From the NCBI GenBank assembly GCA_963830205.1, contig CAWHLP010000041.1:289417-353416 (forward strand): a stretch of 64,000 bases of DNA. Direction: 5' to 3'. A program made the translations under genes and the position numbers. Origin of the DNA: CAVSRC01 sp963830205. Its GTDB lineage: Bacteria; Pseudomonadota; Alphaproteobacteria; Rhizobiales; Kaistiaceae. Shown here in pieces: positions 9,203-17,916 of the stretch. Position 1 is the first letter of the stretch, and each line of letters starts with the position of its first letter. The notes beneath the pieces were generated by a model. That model made no database searches. It was given only the letters and a program-made list of their open reading frames with translations, and was not told where the DNA came from.

Positions 9203-10310
9203 TCACACCTTGCCGAGCCAGAGGGTGGCCAGCATGCCGATGCCGAGCAGCAGGATGATGATCCCGGCGAAGAGGTGCAGCCGGCGCAAGTTGCGCGCCC
9301 GCCATTCCTCCGCCAGTTCGGCCGTGGTCAGGCCGAAATAGACCGCGGCGGTGATGGCGATCATCGGCAGGACGAAGATCAGGTTGTAGAGCACCAGCCA
9401 GGCCAGCGCCTGGGGCCGCGTGGCGGTTCTGCCCAGAAGTCCAAGGATGACGATGTACGGCCCCGACGTGCAGGGCAGCAGGAACAGGCTGACGACAAAG
9501 CCGGTGAAGAAGGCGCCGGGCACCGAGGTGACCCGTTGGATGATCCCCTTCATCGCCGGGCGCCAGGAGCGCGGCACCTCCATGACGAACCATTTGCCGT
9601 ACCAGAGGTAGTCCTTGAGATTGAACAGGCCAATGAGGATGGCGAGGACGCCGACCACGACGTAGATGGCTTGCGTCGCCCCGGCCGCCTCGACCGCCGA
9701 ATAGACCCCGAGGCCCATCAGGTAATAGGAGATGAAGACCGCGAGCGAGAAGGCGAGGCCGGCATAGAGCACCCGCCGCCGGTTGCCGGCGCCGAGCACC
9801 GCCGTGATCAGAATGATCAGCACGGCGAAGGCGCAGGGGTTGATGGCATCGACCGCTGCCGCGGTCACCACCGCCGTCAAGGTGAGGGTGGGCGCGACGC
9901 CGCCGGCCGACCCCGCCAGGCGGTCGAGCGGCGCCGGGCAGCCATCGGCGATGCAGGCGCCGATCTTCTGCTCGAGTTCCGGCTTCATGTCCTCGGCGAA
10001 GCCGACGATGACGTCGTTGCCGATGAACAGCGTCGGCACGCCCCGGATGGTGGTGCCGTAGGCTGCGGTCAACTTCTCAAACAAGGCGACGTTGTCCGTG
10101 TCGAAATAGATCTCGCGCTCGTCGAGCCGGATCTCGGGATGCTCCGCCTTGGCTTCGGCGAGGTACTCCCGCATCGCCGCGCAATAGGGGCAGCCGCGGC
10201 CGTAGAACAGCACCATGTCGACCGGCTTGCCGCTCGCGGCGAAGGCCGGCGTGGGGACGGGGGCCGCGGACAGGATGAGGGAGAGGATCAGGAAGAAGGA
10301 TCTTGGCCAT
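9203..10310 (-). CDS. Periplasmic glutaredoxin-like domain fused to CcdA/DsbD-type membrane domain
   Basis: Likely passes electrons across the inner membrane to periplasmic disulphides. After the signal peptide comes a thioredoxin-fold domain with GRGCPYC (CxxC), TIRGVPTLFIG and a short insert. About six membrane spans follow, carrying the two conserved cysteines of CcdA/DsbD in INPC and LLPCTSGPY. The order is the reverse of E. coli DsbD, where thioredoxin is C-terminal. The open frame extends up to a TTG at 10402, but that would swallow a promoter-like segment. ATG at 10310 with one extra C removed near 10295 gives a textbook signal peptide (MAKILLLILSLILSAAP then AFA). That start and indel are inferred. 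The gene is preceded by an FNR-like site. Confidence 0.8.
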
Positions 10311-10359
10311 GCTTGCCCTGGCCCCGTGCCGATCGCAACGGCTACATTAAAACCATTGA

Positions 10360-10402
10360 AATATATAGCGAATTTCCGCCTGACTGCCTTGACCGAGGTC
10401 AA
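10360..10402 (-). promoter_or_regulatory. FNR/CRP-family palindrome with -10 element upstream of glutaredoxin-CcdA gene
   Basis: TTGACCGAGGTCAA (10389-10402) is a perfect palindrome of the form TTGAC-N4-GTCAA, as bound by FNR-type regulators. A TATATA/TATATT element lies at 10360-10367 on the minus strand. If that is the -10 box, transcription would start near 10353 and the palindrome would be centred about 42 bases upstream, the classic class II activator position. The site also supports translation starting downstream at 10310 rather than at 10402. The regulator is not in the window. Confidence 0.5.
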
Positions 10403-10534
10403 AGGCCGGCGGCCGCGGGATGGCGCTGATCGACGCAGCCGAGCGGACCGGTTGATCGGAACGCGATTTCTCGCGATGAATGGGCGGGTGCGGCGCTATT
10501 GGAGGCGCTGCTTCAGGTAATGGGTTGTCTTGCC

Positions 10535-11269
10535 ATGCGCGGGCGCAGCATTCCGCTCTCACCGATCCGCAAGCTGGTGGTGGACCTGACCGTGCTCCGC
10601 GCGCCCACCGTGCCGGTGCAGCGGGTCATGCACCTGAAGCCGGTGATGGAGGCGCGCGCGGCGCTTGCCGACCGGCCGGCATGGGCTTCGCTGTTCGCCA
10701 AGGCCTTCGCCCTTGTTGCCGTCGAGATCGCCGATCTCAGACGGGCCTACGTCAAGGTCCCGTGGCCGCACCTCTACGAATATCCGCAGAGCACGCTGTC
10801 GATGGTGTTCGAGCGCGACTGGCACGGCGAGATGGTGATCCTGACCACGCTCATGCGCTCGCCGGAGACGATGCCGCTGAAGGCGCTCAGCGACGCCATG
10901 AAGCGACCAAGGACAAGCCGATCGAGGACAACCGCGACTTCCAGCGGATGTTCTCGCTCGCCCGGTGGCCGACGCCGCTCCGCCGCCTGATCTGGTGGCT
11001 CGGCCTCAACATTGGCCGCCAGCGCGGCAACTATTTCGGCACCTTCGGCATCACCGTCTATTCCGGGCCTGGGGGCGGAGTCGCTGCATCCTTTGTCGCC
11101 GCTGACCGCGACCATGAACTGGGGCGTCATCGCCGATGACGGCACGGTCAGCGTGCGCATCATGTACGACCACCGCGTGCTCGACGGCTCGATGGTGGCG
11201 CGCACGCTCGGGCGCATCGAGGACAAGATGCTCGGCCCGGTGCTGGACGAGCTGAAGGGGATGCGGTGA
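10535..11269 (+). pseudogene. Stand-alone 2-oxoacid dehydrogenase E2-type acyltransferase, two frame breaks
   Basis: Resembles the catalytic domain of E2 acyltransferases without lipoyl or E1/E3-binding domains. The active-site motif HRVLDG (HxxxDG) is present near the C-terminus. Other family landmarks are SPIRKLVVDL, PVQRVMHLKPV, KVPWPHLYEYPQ, NYFGTFGITV and GAESLHPLSPLTATMNWG. The frame changes twice. At about 10903-10906 one base is missing between DAMK and ATKDKPIEDN. At about 11060-11064 one extra base separates ITVYS from GLGAESLHP. Corrected length is about 245 residues. It may be real decay or sequence error. The function is uncertain; related stand-alone domains are uncharacterised acyltransferases. 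ATG 10535 is preferred, with 10520 and TTG 10499 in frame upstream. Confidence 0.7.
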
Positions 11270-11273
11270 TAGA

Positions 11274-11333
11274 TGGTGAATGGTGAATGGGCAGCGTCTT
11301 CTGCCGCTTACCATTCACCATTGACCATTCACC
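11274..11333. repeat. Large inverted repeat of TGGTGAA units between convergent genes
   Basis: The left arm (11274-11290) holds TGGTGAATGGTGAATGG. The right arm (11311-11333) carries the complement, CCATTCACCATT and a second CCATTCACC. It lies 4 bases after the acyltransferase stop and 7 bases before the end of the convergent stress-protein gene. The long stem could terminate both transcripts. Its internally repeated, non-coding nature also suggests a dispersed palindromic repeat. Confidence 0.6.
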
Positions 11334-11340
11334 GGTCCGC

Positions 11341-12183
11341 TCAGTGCGCCATGAGCACCGGCAGGGTGGTCTCGGCGATGATGTGGCTGGTGGCGCCGCC
11401 GAAGATCATCTGGCGCAGGCGGCTCTGGGTGTAGGCGCCCTTGACCACCAGGTCGCTGCCGGCGGCCAGCGCCTCCTCCAGGATGGCGGCGCCGGGCGAG
11501 CGCGCGCCGCGCTGCACCGTGACGACTTCGCTGGCGATGCCGTTCAGTTCGAGATGGCGGGCGACCTCGGCGCCGCTCGGCCCCGACACGCCGACGCCCT
11601 CGACCACCTGCACGACGACATGCTGGGCCCGCCTGATCAGTGGCATGGCGGCGGCGATGGCGCGCGCCGTCTCGGTGCTGCCGTTCCAGGCGATGGTCAC
11701 CGATTGGCCGATCTGGTCCGGCGCCGCCGGCGGGGCGATGAGGATCGGGCGGCCGCTGTCGAAGAGGGCCGCTTCCAGCGTGCTCATGTGCGGGCTGGCG
11801 GCAGCCGACCCTGGCCGGCCGACCACGGTCACGTCGAAGACGCGGCCGCGGGTGCCGAGGAAGCCGTCGCCGGCGAGCGCACGCGGGTTCCAGGCAAAGC
11901 CCGGCGCGCCCGTCCCGTCGCCGGCCGGGGCGACGCCATGCTTGGCCATGGCGCCCTCGAACAGCTTCTTTGCTTCCGCCGCCGCCGCTTCGTCCTGCTC
12001 GGCCAGGTCGGTCGGGTAGACGACCATCGAGCCGATGCCCTCGGCGGCGACCAGGGTGTTGAGTTCCGGGGTGAGGGCGAAGCCCTCCAGGTAACTGTCG
12101 AACATGCGTGCCAGCAGGCAGGCCGTGGACAGGGTCGATTCGATCTGGCTGTTCCGCTCGACGGGGACAAGGATCGTCTTCAT
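11341..12183 (-). CDS. Tandem universal stress protein (UspA family)
   Basis: A cytoplasmic 280-residue protein formed by two Usp folds. The first begins MKTILVPVERNSQ; the second holds VTIAWNGSTETARA. The C-terminal GAYTQSRLRQMIFGGATSHI fits the ATP-binding Gly-rich pattern of UspA proteins. ATG at 12183 is taken in preference to GTG at 12195; neither has a strong ribosome site. It is divergent from the MFS exporter and convergent with the acyltransferase. It probably helps survival under stress, but no specific partner can be named. Confidence 0.9.
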   Translation of the reverse strand: MKTILVPVERNSQIESTLSTACLLARMFDSYLEGFALTPELNTLVAAEGIGSMVVYPTDLAEQDEAAAAEAKKLFEGAMAKHGVAPAGDGTGAPGFAWNPRALAGDGFLGTRGRVFDVTVVGRPGSAAASPHMSTLEAALFDSGRPILIAPPAAPDQIGQSVTIAWNGSTETARAIAAAMPLIRRAQHVVVQVVEGVGVSGPSGAEVARHLELNGIASEVVTVQRGARSPGAAILEEALAAGSDLVVKGAYTQSRLRQMIFGGATSHIIAETTLPVLMAH

Positions 12184-12330
12184 GGCATTGACCACTTGGA
12201 AAGGGATCGGAATACGCCAAGACTATACAACGAATCCTCGCCCAGCCCGCCCCCCGTTCGGCAACCCATTCCCGCCCATGGCCAAACCCCTCGATTTTTC
12301 CCCACCTTTGCACACCGGTGCGGCAGTCCG

Positions 12331-13779
12331 ATGAACCGCTTCCTGTCGCTGTTTCCCTCGATCATGCTGCCGATGTTCCTGGCGATGGTCGACGGAACCA
12401 TCGTTTCCGCGGCGCTGCCGGTGATCGCCGGCGAACTGGGCGAGGCGCAGCGCATCTCGTGGGTGGTCATCGCCTATCTGATGGCGGCAACCGTCGCCTC
12501 GCCGGTCTATGGCCGGCTGGGCGACAGTTTCGGGCGCAAGCGGCTGATGTACGTGGCGCTGGCCATCATCGTCGTCGCCACGGTCCTCTGCGCGCTGTCG
12601 CCCAACGTCGACCTGCTGATCGCCGCCCGCGTGCTCCAGGGGCTGGGCGGCGGCGGCCTGATGACCCTGTCGCAGGCCCTGATCGGCGAGGCGGTGCCGC
12701 CGCGCGAGCGCGCCCGCTACCAGGGTTTCCTGGCGTCGGTCGCGGTGTTCTCCAACGCCTTCGGTGCCGTCGCCGGCGGCCTGCTCACCCAGCATCTCGG
12801 CTGGCGCTCGATCTTCTTCGTCAGCGCGCCGGTCGGCCTGCTGGCGATGCTCCTGCTCCTGCGCCTGCCGGGGCAGGTGCCGAAGCGCGAGCCGTTCCGC
12901 TTCGATGCCGGCGGACTGGTCCTGTTCATCGTCTTCATCGTCTCGACCCTGGTGATGTTCCGCGAGGTTCAGGAGTTCACCGCCGCAATTCTGGTTCCGG
13001 TGGCGGGGCTGCTGGCGCTCAGCGTCGCGGCCGCCATCCTGCTCGTCTGGCACGAGCGGCGGGCGTCCTCGCCGCTGTTCCCGGTCTCCCTGTTCCACAA
13101 CCCGACCATCTGGCGGAGCGACGCGCTCGCTTTGTTCCATGGCGCGGCCCTGGTCTCGGTCATCACCTTCCTGCCGATCTATCTCAGCGTCGGCCTGGGC
13201 TGGAACGCCGGCGCCATCGGTGCCTCGCTGCTGCCGGTCACGGTCAGCGTGCCGTCCGGATCGATCATCACCGGCATTGCCGTCAGCCGGACCGGCTACA
13301 CCGCGATCTTCCCGTCGGTCGGCCTGATCGTCGCCATCCTGGTTCTGGTGGCGGCGGGCGTCCTGCTGCCGCATCTCACCGGCGTTCAGCTTTCCCTGCT
13401 TCTGGGGGTGGCCGGCCTGTTCATGGGCACGGTCATGGGGGTGGTTCAGGTGACGGTGCAGAGCGCCGCCGGTCCCGGCATGCTCGGCACGGCGGCGGCA
13501 TCGGTGCAGTTCTCGCGCTCGATCGGGGCAGCGCTGGGCACCGCTCTGGTCGGCGTCGTGCTGTTCTCCACCATGGCCGCCATCGACCCCGATGCCGGCC
13601 ATGCCTTCGCGATGATCCTGCAGCAGGGGGCGGATGCCCTGGCCTCGATGAGCGCCGATCGTGTCGCCGCGATCGAGGCGGGGATCACGACGGCCTTCCA
13701 GGCCGCGTTCTTCACCATCGCCGGCTTCGTGAGCGCCGCGATGGTTCTGGCGTGGCTGCTGCCGCTGCGCCGGATTTAG
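12331..13779 (+). CDS. MFS multidrug exporter, DHA2 (14-TM) type
   Basis: A 482-residue inner-membrane drug/proton antiporter. The motif A-like loop GRLGDSFGRKRLM follows TM2, and TM1 carries the acidic MVDGTIV typical of EmrB/QacA relatives. About 14 hydrophobic segments are spread over the length. ATG at 12331 starts MNRFLSLFPSIMLP; the longer upstream frame is non-coding and antisense to the stress-protein gene. No membrane-fusion partner such as EmrA is nearby, so it may work alone. It is convergent with the ABC ATPase, leaving one base between the stop codons. The substrate cannot be predicted. Confidence 0.9.
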   Translation: MNRFLSLFPSIMLPMFLAMVDGTIVSAALPVIAGELGEAQRISWVVIAYLMAATVASPVYGRLGDSFGRKRLMYVALAIIVVATVLCALSPNVDLLIAARVLQGLGGGGLMTLSQALIGEAVPPRERARYQGFLASVAVFSNAFGAVAGGLLTQHLGWRSIFFVSAPVGLLAMLLLLRLPGQVPKREPFRFDAGGLVLFIVFIVSTLVMFREVQEFTAAILVPVAGLLALSVAAAILLVWHERRASSPLFPVSLFHNPTIWRSDALALFHGAALVSVITFLPIYLSVGLGWNAGAIGASLLPVTVSVPSGSIITGIAVSRTGYTAIFPSVGLIVAILVLVAAGVLLPHLTGVQLSLLLGVAGLFMGTVMGVVQVTVQSAAGPGMLGTAAASVQFSRSIGAALGTALVGVVLFSTMAAIDPDAGHAFAMILQQGADALASMSADRVAAIEAGITTAFQAAFFTIAGFVSAAMVLAWLLPLRRI

Positions 13780-13780
13780 G

Positions 13781-14853
13781 CTAGCGGATGCGCTGGCCTT
13801 CGGTGTCGAAGAGGAGGACGGTGGCCGGATCGAAATGCGCCGCGTAGGGCTGGCCGGCCTTGAGGTCGCGGCCGTCCTGGGTGGCGATGGTGACGACGCT
13901 GCCCTTGCCGTGGCGGGCATAGACGAACGTCTCCAGGCCGAGATGCTCGATCATCTCGATCATCAGGTCGAGCTGAGCCGAGCCGCTGGCGTTGAAATGG
14001 CCGGGGCGCAGGCCGACCGTCACGTTGGTGCCGTCGGCGGGCATCGACGCCAGGCCGGGGAGGGCGATCTCGTGATCGTCGTAGGCCGGCAGGCGGATGA
14101 CCGTCCGCCCCTTGGCGACAACACCGGCCAGGAAGTTCATCTTGGGCGAGCCGATGAAGCCGGCGACGAACAGGTTGTCGGGATCGTCGTAGAGCTGAGC
14201 GGCGTGCCGACCTGGGCGACGGCGCCATCGCGCAGCACGACGATCTTGTCGGCCAGCGTCATCGCCTCGACCTGGTCGTGGGTGACGTAGATGATCGTCG
14301 TCTTCAGTTCCTTGTGCAGGCGGGCGATCTCGATGCGCATATGGACGCGCAGCTCCGCGTCGAGGTTGGACAGCGGCTCGTCAAAGAGGAAGACCTTGGG
14401 GTGACGCACGATGGCGCGGCCGATGGCGGCACGCTGGCGCTGGCCGCCGGAGAGCTCCTTCGGTCGCCGGTCGAGCAGCGGCTCCAGCTCCAGGATGCGC
14501 GCGGCTTCCGCCACCTGTCTGGCGATTTCGGCCTTGGCAACGCCGGCGAAGCGCAGCGCGAAGCCCATGTTCTCGCGTACCGTCATGTGCGGATAGAGCG
14601 CATAGGTCTGGAAGACCATGGCGATGCCGCGCTTGGACGGATCGACATCGTTCATCCGCTGCCCGTCGATCGTGAGCTCGCCCGCCGTGATCGATTCGAG
14701 CCCCGCGATCATGCGCAAGAGCGTCGACTTGCCGCTGCCCGAGGGGCCGACGAAGACGACGAACTCACGACTATCGATGTCGAGGTCGACCCCCCGGATC
14801 ACCTTGACGGCACCGAAGGACTTGTGGACCCCACGCAGCTTCAGCTCGCTCAT
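13781..14853 (-). pseudogene. Sugar ABC importer ATP-binding subunit (MalK/UgpC type), one frame break
   Basis: Energises the CUT1 importer encoded upstream. It has Walker A GPSGSGKST, Q-loop FQTYALYPHMT, signature LSGGQRQR, Walker B VFLFDEPLSNLD and the H-loop in TIIYVTHDQ. The C-terminal OB/regulatory domain starts at MNFLAGV. Near 14196-14199 one base is missing: QVGTPL should continue ELYDDPDNLFVAGFIGSPK, but the present frame gives SSTTIPTT and stops. The domain resumes in the neighbouring frame, ending at 13781. Corrected length is about 357 residues, usual for the family. AAGGAAGGAG precedes the ATG at 14853. It is the last gene of the GH2 operon. Confidence 0.88.
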
Positions 14854-14863
14854 CGCTCCTTCC

Positions 14864-17092
14864 TTATTCGGCGCTGAGCGCAATGGTGGTGGTGCCGAAA
14901 AGCGGGCTCGACACGTTGACGGTAATCGCCCCCCGGGCACCGGTCGATTCGACCCAGAAGCCGGTCGAGCCGCCGCGCAGCGGCACCAGGCTCGGGCCGA
15001 CCAGCCGGCCGGCGCCCGACACCGCGATCTCGACCGGTTCGAACAGGAAGGGCAGCTTGTGCCCGGCCTGATCGAGGGCGCGCACCATCACCCGCACGCA
15101 TTCGGTCGCTTCTGAGGAGATCGCGGCGCGATCGGCGACGACCGCGAGCCGGGTGGCGACCGGATCGGCAACGTAGCGAACCTCGGTCGCCGGCTTGCCG
15201 TCGATCAGGCCGGTGATGGTCGCACCCTCCCACAGCATGCCCCACAGCCCCAGCTCTTCGGCGCTGAAGTGCTCGCGCTGGAAGATGACCGGGGGATGCG
15301 GCAGGTGGGGGAAGCGCTCGCGGTCGGGCGTGAGGCGCTTGGGCGGGTTGTCGCCGTAGCTGAGCTCGACCTCATCGCAATTGGTCAGCACCATCAGCGG
15401 CAGCACGCCGCCGATATTGCGCTCCCCGCGCGCCCAGAAGGTCACCGGCTGGAGAACCACGGCCTCCTCCGGCTCGCACTGGCTGGCATAGGCGAAGGCG
15501 GCGAATTTCGGCTCGCGGAACATGTCCATGACGCCGTGGTGGCAGATGCGGTCGCCGGAGCCGAAGTCCTTGTGGGTGTTGTAGTCGAAGGCGCACCAGC
15601 CGATGCAGCCGGCGATCTGGGGATCGCCGTAGGCGGCGTTGAGCACCTCCAGATGGCGGGTCACATGCTCGACCTGGCGCTGTTCCTGGTCGAAGCTCTT
15701 GGTCGGGTACATGTGGCCGTTGAACTCGGTGACCATGTAGGGCACTGGCTTGTCGATACCACTGGTCTCGCGCCGCGGCCGGAGCGCCGTGCGCGGCCGG
15801 TTGCCGCCGAGCTCCTCGTTGCCGAGGATGAAGTCGTTGGTGGTGTAGACGTCCTCGAGCAGCTCGCTCTCGGTGATGACGCGGATGCCGCCGGTCTGGC
15901 GGGTGGTGTCGAGCTCGTGGGCGACGCGGTTGGTCTCGACATAGAAATCGTGGTCGTCGCGCAACTCGTTGATGCGCACGCCCCACAGGATGATCGACGG
16001 GTGGTTCCAGTCACGGGTGATCATGCGGCGGACGTTGGCAACCGCCTCCGCCTTCCATGTGTCGCCGCCGATGTGCTGCCAGCCGGGAATCTCCTCCAGA
16101 ACCAGGAGGCCCAGCCGGTCGCAGGCGTCGAGGAAGTACGGCGACTGCGGATAGTGCGAGGTGCGCACGATGTTGACGTGCAGCTCGCGCTTGAGGATTT
16201 CGGCGTCGCGTTCCTGCGCCGCGCGGCCGAGCGCGTATCCGGCATAGGGGAAGGACTGGTGGCGGTTGAGGCCGCGCAGCTTGAGCGGGCGGCCGTTGAG
16301 GCGGAAGCCCTCGGGCGTGAACTCGGCCGCGCGGAAGCCGAAGGTGTGGGTGACGGTGTCGTCGCCGAGCGTGAGGTCGAGGGTGTAGAGGACGGGGCTG
16401 TCGAGGTCCCACAGCGTGATGCCGTCGAGCCCGTCCATCGCCAGCGCGACTTCAGCGGCCGCAGGTGCCGAGGCCGTGGCAATCGCCTTGCCGGTGGGAT
16501 CGCGCAGCGTTGCCGTCAGCGTGCCCGCGATCGGCAGCCTCGCAGGGTTGGCGAGGTCGAGGCGGACACGCACCGACTTCTTGGCGGAAAGCACGTTCGG
16601 CGTTTCGATCTTGACGCGGCCGATCGAAACCGGCGGCACCACCTTGAGCCAGACGTCGCGATAGATGCCGGCATAGGTCAGGTAGTCGATACGGCCGCCG
16701 AAGGGCGGGATGTCGGGGTTCTCCGAGCCGTCGACCTTGATCGCCAGCAGATTGTCGCCGGCGGTGAGCTTGCCGGTCAGGCGGACCGCGAACGGCGTGT
16801 AGCCGTCGGCGTGGGCGCCGAGGCGCTCGCCGTTGAGATAGACCACCGCATCGGCCATGGCGCCGTCGCAGATGAGCCACACCTCCTGGCCGTCCCAGGC
16901 CGGGTCGCGCGTGATCACCTTCTGATAGGTGAAGGGCCGCCAGGTGCTCGCCTCGTCGAAGTAGGAGAAGGGCAGTTCGACCGCGCTGTGGGGCAGGGAG
17001 ACGCGCGCCCCCTTGCCCAGCGTCGCGGTCAGATCGGGCGAGAAGCCCTCGTTGAAGGTCCACCCCTCGTTGAGGGCAATCAGCGTACGCAT
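14864..17092 (-). CDS. Glycoside hydrolase family 2, beta-galactosidase-like
   Basis: Retaining exo-glycosidase of 742 residues, with no signal peptide, so it should act on an imported glycoside in the cytoplasm. The sugar-binding domain (about 1-160) and an Ig-like domain (160-270) precede the TIM barrel (about 275-565), followed by a C-terminal Ig-like extension. The acid/base Glu is in LWGVRINE (about 375) and the nucleophile Glu in VTEFNGH (about 455). The segment GSGDRICHHGVMD aligns with the place where beta-glucuronidases have N-x-K; that pair is absent here. A neutral beta-galactoside or similar substrate is therefore favoured over glucuronide. It lies between the permeases and the ATPase of one operon. 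Confidence 0.92.
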   Translation of the reverse strand: MRTLIALNEGWTFNEGFSPDLTATLGKGARVSLPHSAVELPFSYFDEASTWRPFTYQKVITRDPAWDGQEVWLICDGAMADAVVYLNGERLGAHADGYTPFAVRLTGKLTAGDNLLAIKVDGSENPDIPPFGGRIDYLTYAGIYRDVWLKVVPPVSIGRVKIETPNVLSAKKSVRVRLDLANPARLPIAGTLTATLRDPTGKAIATASAPAAAEVALAMDGLDGITLWDLDSPVLYTLDLTLGDDTVTHTFGFRAAEFTPEGFRLNGRPLKLRGLNRHQSFPYAGYALGRAAQERDAEILKRELHVNIVRTSHYPQSPYFLDACDRLGLLVLEEIPGWQHIGGDTWKAEAVANVRRMITRDWNHPSIILWGVRINELRDDHDFYVETNRVAHELDTTRQTGGIRVITESELLEDVYTTNDFILGNEELGGNRPRTALRPRRETSGIDKPVPYMVTEFNGHMYPTKSFDQEQRQVEHVTRHLEVLNAAYGDPQIAGCIGWCAFDYNTHKDFGSGDRICHHGVMDMFREPKFAAFAYASQCEPEEAVVLQPVTFWARGERNIGGVLPLMVLTNCDEVELSYGDNPPKRLTPDRERFPHLPHPPVIFQREHFSAEELGLWGMLWEGATITGLIDGKPATEVRYVADPVATRLAVVADRAAISSEATECVRVMVRALDQAGHKLPFLFEPVEIAVSGAGRLVGPSLVPLRGGSTGFWVESTGARGAITVNVSSPLFGTTTIALSAE

Positions 17093-17103
17093 TTTCTAGA
17101 ACC

Positions 17104-17916
17104 TCATTTCACGCCGCCGGTCAGGCCCGCGACGAACTGGCGTTGGAGCAGGAAGAAGATGACGAGCGTGGGCAGCGTCGCCAGCACGGTCGCAAAAAGC
17201 GTCGCACCGTAATCGGGAACGTAAGCGGAGAGCAGGGCCGAGACGACCAGCGTCACCGTCTTCATGTCCTGGGTCTGAAGAACGATCAGCGGCCACAGGT
17301 AGTTGTTCCAGTTGAGCATGAAGATGATGATGGTTGCTGCCGCGTAGGTGGAGCGCATCACCGGCACATAGATGAACAGGAAGATCTGCCACTCCTTCAG
17401 TCCGTCGACCCGCGCGGCGTCGCGCAACTCGCTCGGAAAGGCCTTCGTCGCCTGGCGGAAATAGAAGATGATGAAGATCGAGGCCACTGTCGGCAGGATG
17501 ACGGCGGCAAAGGTGTTGACCAGGTGTGCCCGCGCGATCATCGAGAACAGCGGCACCATGATCGCGGCGAAGGGAATGGTGAGGAGCAGCAGCAGGAAGG
17601 CGAACAGGCGCTCGCGAAAACGGGAGCGGAATATCTCGAAGCCGTAGCCGGCCGCCGACGATATGACCAGCGTGACCACAGTCGCGATGACCGATATCTC
17701 GAACGAATTCCAGAACACGCGCGGTGCGTCGACGAGGCTGAAGAAAGCATGCGCGTTGGCGAACAGGTTGTCGCCGAAGCTCGCCTTGCCCCTGACGATC
17801 AGGGCGGACTTGTTGGTGGCGCCGATGACCATCCAGTAGAACGGGAAAACCGAGACGAAGGCGGCGATGGACAGGCCCAGATAGACGAGGCCGCGGCGGA
17901 CGGCGCGCATCGTCAT
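17104..17916 (-). CDS. Sugar ABC importer permease, MalG type
   Basis: Inner-membrane subunit of the CUT1 importer, 270 residues with about six spans. The cytoplasmic EAA loop that docks on the ATPase reads ELRDAARVDGLKEWQIF. The start ATGACGATG overlaps the stop of the upstream permease gene by four bases, indicating translational coupling. The longer upstream open frame is antisense noise inside the MalF-type gene. It is followed by the GH2 gene after 11 bases. Confidence 0.92.
   Translation of the reverse strand: MTMRAVRRGLVYLGLSIAAFVSVFPFYWMVIGATNKSALIVRGKASFGDNLFANAHAFFSLVDAPRVFWNSFEISVIATVVTLVISSAAGYGFEIFRSRFRERLFAFLLLLLTIPFAAIMVPLFSMIARAHLVNTFAAVILPTVASIFIIFYFRQATKAFPSELRDAARVDGLKEWQIFLFIYVPVMRSTYAAATIIIFMLNWNNYLWPLIVLQTQDMKTVTLVVSALLSAYVPDYGATLFATVLATLPTLVIFFLLQRQFVAGLTGGVK

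Noticed and set aside
9203..10402. TTG start at 10402 for the glutaredoxin-CcdA gene
   Set aside because: It would place an FNR-like palindrome and a TATATA box inside the coding region and spoil the signal peptide; ATG 10310 fits better.
12223..13920. A 565-codon minus-strand open frame opposite the MFS exporter
   Set aside because: Its composition is Arg/Gln/Asp-rich with no motif, and the plus strand encodes a clear 14-span transporter.
14864..17092. Calling the GH2 enzyme a beta-glucuronidase from its hexuronate-pathway neighbours
   Set aside because: The N-x-K pair needed for glucuronate recognition is missing and the regulator is EbgR-like.
15269..17212. A 647-codon plus-strand open frame opposite the GH2 gene
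   Set aside because: No signal, domain or ribosome site; GH2 catalytic motifs on the other strand are decisive.
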